From Actinomadura sp. K4S16 (GTDB lineage Bacteria; Actinomycetota; Actinomycetes; Streptosporangiales; Streptosporangiaceae): 64,000 nucleotides of DNA. The position numbers and the translations under genes were made by a program. A model generated the notes under the pieces. The model saw only the letters and a program-made list of their open reading frames with translations. It was not told the DNA's origin and searched no databases. The stretch spans positions 1 through 64,000 of the forward strand of contig NZ_BDDE01000023.1 of NCBI RefSeq assembly GCF_008327685.1, written 5' to 3'. This document shows, piece by piece, positions 58,610 to 64,000 of the stretch (position 1 is its first letter; every line of letters starts with the position of its first letter).

Positions 58610-59517
58610 CCCCGAACACGCCCCCCATATCCGTCTCCGGACTGGTCAAGACCTTCGGCCGGACCCGCGCGCTGGACGGCCTCGACCTGACCGTCAACCC
58701 TGGTGAGGTGCACGGCTTCCTCGGCCCGAACGGCGCCGGGAAGTCGACCACCATCCGGGTCCTGCTCGGCCTGCTGCGCGCCGACGGCGGCACCGCCCGG
58801 CTGCTCGGCGGCGACCCGTGGCGGGACGCGACCGAGCTGCACCGCCGGCTCGCCTACGTCCCCGGCGACGTCACGCTGTGGCCGAACCTCTCCGGCGGCG
58901 AGGTGATCGACCTGCTCGGCCGGATGCGCGGCGGCGTGAACGCGCGCCGCAAGGCCGAGCTGCTCGACCGCTTCGAGCTCGACCCGCGCAAGAAGGGCCG
59001 CGCCTACTCCAAGGGCAACCGGCAGAAGGTCGGGCTCGTCGCCGCGCTGGCGTCCGACGCCGAGCTGCTGCTGTTCGACGAGCCGACCTCCGGCCTGGAC
59101 CCCCTCATGGAGGAGGTGTTCCAGGAGTGCGTCAGGGAGGAGCGGCGGGACGGCCGGACGGTGCTGCTGTCCAGCCACATCCTCTCCGAGGTCGAGGCGC
59201 TGTGCGACCGGGTGACGATCATCCGCAAGGGCGTCGCGGTCGAGTCCGGGACGCTGGCCGAGCTGCGGCACCTGACCCGCACGTCCATCGACGCGGAGCT
59301 GGCGTCGCCGCCGGACGGGCTGCCGCTGCCCGGCGCCCACGACGTCCACGTCGACGGCAACAAGATCCGCTTCGAGGTGGACACCGCCGAGCTCGACTCG
59401 GCGCTGCGGCAGCTGACCGAGCTCGGCGTGCGGAGCCTCAGCAGCCGCCCGCCGACGCTGGAGGAGCTCTTCCTGCGCCACTACAAGGACGAACTCGCCC
59501 CGGAGGCGACGCGATGA
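58606..59517 (+). CDS. ABC transporter ATP-binding protein
   Basis: The 303-residue ATPase has Walker A GFLGPNGAGKSTTIR, Q-loop region YVPGDVTLWPNLSG, Walker B AELLLFDEPTSGLDPL and the H-loop SSHILSEVEAL. The signature motif reads YSKGNRQKVGLVAAL, with SKGNRQ in place of the canonical LSGGQ, as in the DrrA-like polyketide exporter group. A C-terminal regulatory tail follows. It energises the permease encoded next (ATGA overlap). Confidence 0.93.
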   Translation: MTPNTPPISVSGLVKTFGRTRALDGLDLTVNPGEVHGFLGPNGAGKSTTIRVLLGLLRADGGTARLLGGDPWRDATELHRRLAYVPGDVTLWPNLSGGEVIDLLGRMRGGVNARRKAELLDRFELDPRKKGRAYSKGNRQKVGLVAALASDAELLLFDEPTSGLDPLMEEVFQECVREERRDGRTVLLSSHILSEVEALCDRVTIIRKGVAVESGTLAELRHLTRTSIDAELASPPDGLPLPGAHDVHVDGNKIRFEVDTAELDSALRQLTELGVRSLSSRPPTLEELFLRHYKDELAPEATR

Positions 59518-61175
59518 GCGCCACGGTCCAGGAGGCGCGGCCGGCCGCGCCCTCCCGCGCGACCCCGATGCGCGGGCTCACCGGGACCGGCGGGCTGGTC
59601 CGGCTGATCCTGCGGCGCGACCGGTTCCTGCTGCCGTCCTGGGTGATCGTGCTCGCGCTGATCCCGATCAACTTCGTGGCGGCCACCGAGAGCCTCTACC
59701 CGACGGCCGCCGAGCGCCTCAAGTACGCGCAGACCACGGGGACGAACCCGACGTTCCTCGCCCTGTACGGGCCGCTGTACGACTCCGGCCTGGGCGGCAT
59801 CATCGCCCAGCGCTCCGGGTTCCTCCCGGTGGTCGTCGCGCTGATCAGCGCGCTGACCGTCGTCCGGCACACCCGGACCGAGGAGGAGGCGGGCCGCCGC
59901 GAGCTGCTCGGCGCCACCGTCACCGGGCGAGGCGCCGGCCTGGCCGCCGCGCTCATCGTGACCATGGCGGCCGACCTCGCGCTCGGCGCCCTGCTCACCG
60001 CGGGCCTCGTGGCGCAGGGCCTGCCGTTCGCGGGCTCGCTGGCGTTCGGCCTGCAACTGGCCGCCGCCGGATGCGTCTTCGCCGCCGTCGCGGGCGTCAC
60101 CGCCCAGCTCAGCGAGGGCGCCGGCGCCGCCAGGGGAACGGCGATCGCCGCGCTCGGCGCCGCGTTCGTGGTCCGGATGGCCGCCGACGTCGGCGGCGCG
60201 GGCAACGGGCTGTCGTGGCTGGGCTGGCTGTCCCCGCTCGGCTGGGAGAACCGCCTGCGCGCCTACGGCGGGGAGCGCTGGTGGACGCTCGCGCTCGTCG
60301 CCGCGCTCACCGCCGCCCTCGTCGCCGCCGCGGGCGTGCTGTCGGCCCGCAGGGACGTGGGCGCGGGAGTGCTGCCGCCGAAGCTCGGCCCCGCCGACGC
60401 GCCGCGCCTGCTGTCCGGGCCGCTCGGGCTCGGCTGGCGGCTGCAGAGCCGCGCCCTGTACGGGTGGCTCGCCGGGTTCGCCGCGCTCGGCGTCGTGTAC
60501 GGCGCGGTCGCGGGCGGCGTCGGCGACATGGTGAAGGACAACCCCGACCTGGAGAAGATCTTCACCCGGCTCGGCGGGCAGGGCGGGATCACCGACGCCT
60601 ACTTCGCCTCGATCGTGGGCATGCTCGGCCTGATCGCCTCCGCCTACGCCGTCTCGGCCACGCTGCGGCTGCGCACCGAGGAGACCGGGCAGCGCGCCGA
60701 GCCGCTGCTCGCCACCCCCGTCGGGCGGCTGCGGTGGGCGGCCGGCCACCTGGTCTTCGCGCTGCTCGGCCCGGTCGCGCTGCTCGCCGTCGCGGGCCTG
60801 GCAGCCGGGCTGGCGCACGGCCTCGACACCGGCGACCCCGGCCGCGTGGTGCCGCGCGTCCTCGGCGCCGCGCTCGCGCAGCTGCCCGCCGTCTGGCTGG
60901 TCGCGGCGATCGCGCTCGCGCTCTTCGGCCTCGCCCCGAGGATCACCGCCGCCGCCTCCTGGGCCGCGGTCGGGGTCTTCGCGGTCGTGACGCTCTTCGG
61001 AGCCGGGCTCGGCCTCGACCAGTGGGCCCTGGACGTCTCGCCGTTCAGCCACGTCCCGAAGCTGCCGGGGCACGAGTTCACGCCCGCGCCGCTGGTCTGG
61101 CTCCTCGCGGTCGCGGCCGTGCTGTCCGCGCTCGGCCTGGTCGGATTCCGGCGCAGGGACCTCTCCACCGGGTGA
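59514..61175 (+). CDS. ABC exporter permease (polyketide/anthracycline type)
   Basis: The 553-residue permease contains two similar halves of about six TM segments each (from DRFLLPSWVIVLALIPINFV and from LQSRALYGWLAGFAALGVVY). Each half has an EEEAGRRELLGATVTGRGAG or EETGQRAEPLLATPVGRLRW coupling segment. This duplicated architecture is that of the OleC5/TnrB3-like antibiotic exporters. With the ATPase upstream it likely expels the inducer of the TetR repressor. Confidence 0.88.
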   Translation: MSATVQEARPAAPSRATPMRGLTGTGGLVRLILRRDRFLLPSWVIVLALIPINFVAATESLYPTAAERLKYAQTTGTNPTFLALYGPLYDSGLGGIIAQRSGFLPVVVALISALTVVRHTRTEEEAGRRELLGATVTGRGAGLAAALIVTMAADLALGALLTAGLVAQGLPFAGSLAFGLQLAAAGCVFAAVAGVTAQLSEGAGAARGTAIAALGAAFVVRMAADVGGAGNGLSWLGWLSPLGWENRLRAYGGERWWTLALVAALTAALVAAAGVLSARRDVGAGVLPPKLGPADAPRLLSGPLGLGWRLQSRALYGWLAGFAALGVVYGAVAGGVGDMVKDNPDLEKIFTRLGGQGGITDAYFASIVGMLGLIASAYAVSATLRLRTEETGQRAEPLLATPVGRLRWAAGHLVFALLGPVALLAVAGLAAGLAHGLDTGDPGRVVPRVLGAALAQLPAVWLVAAIALALFGLAPRITAAASWAAVGVFAVVTLFGAGLGLDQWALDVSPFSHVPKLPGHEFTPAPLVWLLAVAAVLSALGLVGFRRRDLSTG

Positions 61176-61267
61176 CCCCGCGGGTGAGACCCCTGTCACC
61201 GGGGGAGAGGCCACCTGCGGCGGAAAATCCACGGGCCTCTTCCGGAGCCAGCCGTTAGATTGGCCCG

Positions 61268-61870
61268 GTGAACTCCCGAAAGCCCCTCGCCGTCTGCGTG
61301 TTCTGCTCGTCCAGCGGCAAGATCGACCGCCGTTACGTCGACCTCGCCGCCGAGGTCGGCGCCGAACTGGCCCGGCGCGGCCACAGCCTCGTCAGCGGCG
61401 GCGCCCAGGTGTCGTGCATGGGCGCCGTCGCCCGCGCCGCGCGGGCCGGCGGCGCCCGCACGGTCGGCGTGATCCCCGAGGGGCTGGTCAGCGTCGAGAT
61501 CTCCGACGAGGACAACGACGAGCTGGTCGTCACCGCCGACATGCGGACCCGCAAGGGCGAGATGGACAGGCGCAGCGACGCGTTCCTCATCCTGCCCGGC
61601 GGCATCGGCACGCTGGAGGAGCTGTTCGAGGTGTGGACGGCCCGCGTCCTCGCCATGCACGACAAGCCCGTGGTCATCCTCGACCCGACCGGCGTGTACG
61701 AGCCGCTGCGCGAGCTGATGGTGGGCCTGACCGACCAGGGCTTCGCCCGCCCCAAGATCTGGGACGCCATCGGCTGGACGAGCAGCGTCCCCGAGGCGTT
61801 CGACCTCCTGGAGCGGGCGCAGCCCCGCATCGAGTTCTCCCCCGAGGACTACGCGGAGGCCGAACTCTGA
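61268..61870 (+). CDS. LOG-family (TIGR00730) phosphoribohydrolase-like protein
   Basis: The 200-residue product shows VCVFCSSSGKIDRRYVDLAA, the catalytic arginine/glutamate region MRTRKGEMDRRSDAFLI and LPGGIGTLEELFEVWT (PGGxGTxxE). It is the short LOG form, probably a cytokinin-riboside-monophosphate or related nucleotide phosphoribohydrolase. It is a single gene between the exporter operon and the ThDP enzyme; the dapE-linked paralogue at 43324 is longer. Confidence 0.9.
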   Translation: MNSRKPLAVCVFCSSSGKIDRRYVDLAAEVGAELARRGHSLVSGGAQVSCMGAVARAARAGGARTVGVIPEGLVSVEISDEDNDELVVTADMRTRKGEMDRRSDAFLILPGGIGTLEELFEVWTARVLAMHDKPVVILDPTGVYEPLRELMVGLTDQGFARPKIWDAIGWTSSVPEAFDLLERAQPRIEFSPEDYAEAEL

Positions 61871-61906
61871 CCCGCGGCCGGCCGGCCTCGGCGGCTCGCG
61901 GCACCG

Positions 61907-63712
61907 TCAGTCGTGCTTGCGGCCCGGCATGTTCTCGTACATCTCGGTGAGCTTCTGGCGGAATCCGCGGGCCGCGATGCCGACCTTCTGCGGGTCCTTG
62001 ATGCCGGCCTTGACGGCCTTCTTCGCCTGGTCCTTCATGATGTGCGGCGGGATCGGGGCGATCTCGTTGTCCACCACGAACTCCAGGACCACCGGGCCGT
62101 CGCTCGCGAGAGCCTCCTGCCAGGCCTCGGTGACCTTCTTCGGATCGTCGCAGTAGATGCCCTTGAGCCCCGCCAGTTCGGCGAACTTGGCGTAGGGGAA
62201 GTCGGGGATGCTCTGCGAGCCCTCGTACTTGGGGTCGCCGCCCATGGCGCGCTGCTCCCAGGTCACCTGGTTGAGGTCCTGGTTGTTGAAGATGGCGAAG
62301 ATCAGCGGCGCCGCACCGGCCATCCGGTCGGCGTACCGCTTCACGGTGATCATCTCGTTCATGCCGTTCATCTGGAACGCCCCGTCCCCGACGAACGCGA
62401 TCACCGGGCGGTCGGGGTAGGCGAACCGCGCCGCGATCGCGTACGGGACGCCGGGCCCCATCGTGGCCAGGGTCCCCGACAGGGAGGCCTTCATGCCGTC
62501 CCGGAGCTTGATGTGCCGGGCCCACCAGTTGGTGCCCGAGCCGGAGTCGGCGGTGAGGATGACGTCGTCGGGCAGGAGCGGGGACAGCTCGTGCGCGACG
62601 GCCTGCGGGTTGATCTTGCCGTCGAAGCTCTGGCCCGCCCGCTTCTCCATGACCGTGTTCCAGGCGCGGACGTTCTCCTCGATCTCCTCCCGCCAGGAGC
62701 GGTCCTCCTTGCGCCGCAGCAGCGGGATCAGCTCCCGGAGCGTCTCCTTGGCGTCCCCGACGACGTGCGCGTCCATCGGGTGGCGGATGCCGATCATGCG
62801 GCCGTCGATGTCGATCTCCACGCCCTTGCAGCTGCCCTCGTCCGGCAGCCACTCGGCGTACGGGAAGCTCGTGCCGATCATGAACAGCGTGTCGCAGTTC
62901 ATCATCATCTCGTCGCTGGCCTTGGAGCCGAGCAGGCCGATCGGGCCGGTGACGAACGGCAGGTCGTCCGGGACGACCTCGCGGCCGAGCAGCGCCTTGG
63001 CGATGCCGGCGCCGAGCAGCTCGGCCGTCTCGATCACCTCGGCCTCGGCGTTCGCGGCGCCCTGGCCGATGAGCATCGCGACCTTGGTCCCCTCGTTGAG
63101 GATGTCGGCCGCCTTGCGCAGCTCCTCCGGGTCCGGCAGCACCCGCGGCCGGCTCCACCCCACGCTGGAGTAGACCGAGCCGTGCTCCTTGGGAGGCGAG
63201 GGCACCGCGTCGGACTCCTGGACGTCCTCGGGAATGATGATCGTCGCGACGCCGCGGGTGGTCAGGGCCGTCTTGAACGCCCGGTCGATGACGTGCCGCA
63301 TCTGGCCGGGGTGCATGACGATCTGGCAGTACTCCGAGACGTCGGAGAACAGGTTCTCGAGGTTGACCTCCTGCTGGTAGTGCGTGCCCTGCGCCAGGCG
63401 CTTCTGCTGCCCGACGATCGCGACGACCGGCTGGTGGTCCAGCTTCGCGTCGTACAGGCCGTTCAGCAGGTGGATGGCGCCCGGCCCGGACGTCGCCGCG
63501 CACACGCCGACCTCGCCGGTGAACTTCGCGTGGCCGCAGGCCATGAAAGCGGCCATCTCCTCGTGCCGCGTCTGGATGAACTCCGGCTTGCCCTCCGCGC
63601 GGTCGAACGCGCCGAGCATCCCGTTGATCCCGTCGCCCGGGTATCCGTAGACGCGCTCCACGCCCCACTCGGTCAGCCGCTGGAGCACGTAGTCGGCCAC
63701 TTGCTGAGCCAT
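61907..63712 (-). CDS. ThDP-dependent pyruvate oxidase/dehydrogenase (PoxB-like)
   Basis: The 601-residue enzyme has the ThDP N-terminal site with catalytic glutamate (FIQTRHEEMAAFMACGHAKF), the central FAD/binding domain (KVAMLIGQGAANAEAEVIET) and the GDG-type ThDP-Mg motif VIAFVGDGAFQMNGMNEMIT followed by FNNQDLNQVTWEQ. ATG 63712 lies six bases behind AAGGAG; a GTG at 63733 is less likely. It probably converts pyruvate to acetate and CO2, or a related 2-oxo acid. It lies 28 bases after the SDR gene, so both are co-transcribed. Confidence 0.88.
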   Translation of the reverse strand: MAQQVADYVLQRLTEWGVERVYGYPGDGINGMLGAFDRAEGKPEFIQTRHEEMAAFMACGHAKFTGEVGVCAATSGPGAIHLLNGLYDAKLDHQPVVAIVGQQKRLAQGTHYQQEVNLENLFSDVSEYCQIVMHPGQMRHVIDRAFKTALTTRGVATIIIPEDVQESDAVPSPPKEHGSVYSSVGWSRPRVLPDPEELRKAADILNEGTKVAMLIGQGAANAEAEVIETAELLGAGIAKALLGREVVPDDLPFVTGPIGLLGSKASDEMMMNCDTLFMIGTSFPYAEWLPDEGSCKGVEIDIDGRMIGIRHPMDAHVVGDAKETLRELIPLLRRKEDRSWREEIEENVRAWNTVMEKRAGQSFDGKINPQAVAHELSPLLPDDVILTADSGSGTNWWARHIKLRDGMKASLSGTLATMGPGVPYAIAARFAYPDRPVIAFVGDGAFQMNGMNEMITVKRYADRMAGAAPLIFAIFNNQDLNQVTWEQRAMGGDPKYEGSQSIPDFPYAKFAELAGLKGIYCDDPKKVTEAWQEALASDGPVVLEFVVDNEIAPIPPHIMKDQAKKAVKAGIKDPQKVGIAARGFRQKLTEMYENMPGRKHD

Positions 63713-63740
63713 CGCTGTCTCCTTCGTCGTCACTGGTCCG

Positions 63741-64000
63741 TCATCGCCGCAGCAGCCTGGCCGCGCCCGCGGCGGCCCCCGCCGCGGCCCCGGCCGTCGC
63801 GGCCCCGACCAGGTACTTGTGCCGCCCCGCCCACACCTGCGGGCTCCTGGCGTGCGCCTGCTCGTCGAACCGCCCGTGGCTGCCGTGGTCGTGGTCGCCC
63901 GCCGCGTCCGCGGGCTCCCACAGGTTCGCCGGCTGGTCCGGCCTCGTCCGCTTATCGGTCTGCTGGGACTTGAAGCCCGTCCGGGCCAGGTAGCGGTCCA
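63741..64000 (-). CDS. SDR-family oxidoreductase, 3' end (partial)
   Basis: The minus frame ending at TGA 63741-63743 is open to the window edge and reads RYLARTGFKSQQTDKRTRPD, PANLWEPADAAGDHDHGSHG and RFDEQAHARSPQVWAGRHKY, then an alanine/glycine-rich tail. This is the characteristic C-terminus of a long actinomycete SDR oxidoreductase subgroup. The catalytic part lies outside the window. It precedes the ThDP enzyme gene by 28 bases. Confidence 0.7.
   Translation of the reverse strand, partial: DRYLARTGFKSQQTDKRTRPDQPANLWEPADAAGDHDHGSHGRFDEQAHARSPQVWAGRHKYLVGAATAGAAAGAAAGAARLLRR

Noticed and set aside
1..64000. CRISPR arrays, tRNA or rRNA genes, insertion sequences
   Set aside because: I found no regularly spaced repeats, no cloverleaf or rRNA-like stretches and no transposase motif, despite the island-like regions.

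Overview
The window is high-GC DNA with many GTG starts, tight GTGA/ATGA gene overlaps, several XRE-DUF5753 regulators with DUF397 partners, an ECF41 sigma factor, a cholesterol oxidase and a 2-methylisoborneol pathway. Together these point to a filamentous actinomycete, most likely of the Streptosporangiales/Thermomonosporaceae (Actinomadura-like). The genus is an inference from gene content. I saw no rRNA, tRNA, transposase or CRISPR array. Layout: 1-734 is the end of an XRE-DUF5753 gene and its DUF397 partner. 908-5100 holds a secreted sialidase-like protein, an AlkZ-like winged-helix protein, a small SDR and a DEDDh exonuclease. 5306-7165 holds a HigBA-type toxin-antitoxin pair and the wreck of a type I restriction R subunit. 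7166-8660 is a gene-poor, lower-GC stretch with a long hairpin ahead of a small coupled gene pair. 8886-13644 is a steroid-linked segment: a secreted hydrolase, a TAT-exported cholesterol oxidase, and a divergent dehydrogenase plus carboxymuconolactone decarboxylase. Their shared promoter carries perfect matches to both the KstR and the KstR2 operator consensus. 13692-18730 holds an ECF41 sigma factor with two matching candidate promoters (its own and that of a divergent MFS exporter), a second MFS protein and a glycosyltransferase. 18890-29239 is a defence island: a DUF262/DUF1524 protein, RadC, a decayed regulator module, and a type I restriction-modification operon (hsdR-abiEi-abiEii-hsdM-hsdS) with an AbiE type IV toxin-antitoxin pair nested inside it. 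29334-36057 holds a nonsense-interrupted AlkZ-like gene, an epoxide hydrolase with a divergent WYL regulator, an MFS protein, and a flavin monooxygenase/TetR divergon with two operator copies. 36217-38831 holds small proteins and an intact copy of the decayed module: two tiny genes divergent from XRE-DUF5753 and tandem DUF397 genes. 38876-44169 holds a phosphotransferase, a lysozyme-like membrane protein, dapD, an antisense phosphopantetheinyl transferase, dapE and a LOG-family gene. 44320-49044 holds two small membrane proteins, a hydrolase behind a 16-codon leader ORF and hairpin, a hemerythrin protein divergent from a ferritin-like protein, and a DHFR-like reductase. 49222-54626 holds a broken LuxR gene, a P450, a DUF4190 protein, the 2-methylisoborneol pair (methyltransferase then synthase) and a membrane protein. 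54695-64000 holds RtcB facing archease, an HtrA-like lipoprotein protease, a TetR-ABC-permease exporter operon, a second LOG-family gene, a pyruvate-oxidase-like ThDP enzyme and the tail of an SDR gene. The most interesting threads are the dual KstR/KstR2 operator region, the matched ECF41 promoters, the AbiE pair inside the type I operon, and the two copies (one intact, one eroded and cut off by the restriction island) of a regulator module that includes two uncharacterised tiny proteins.
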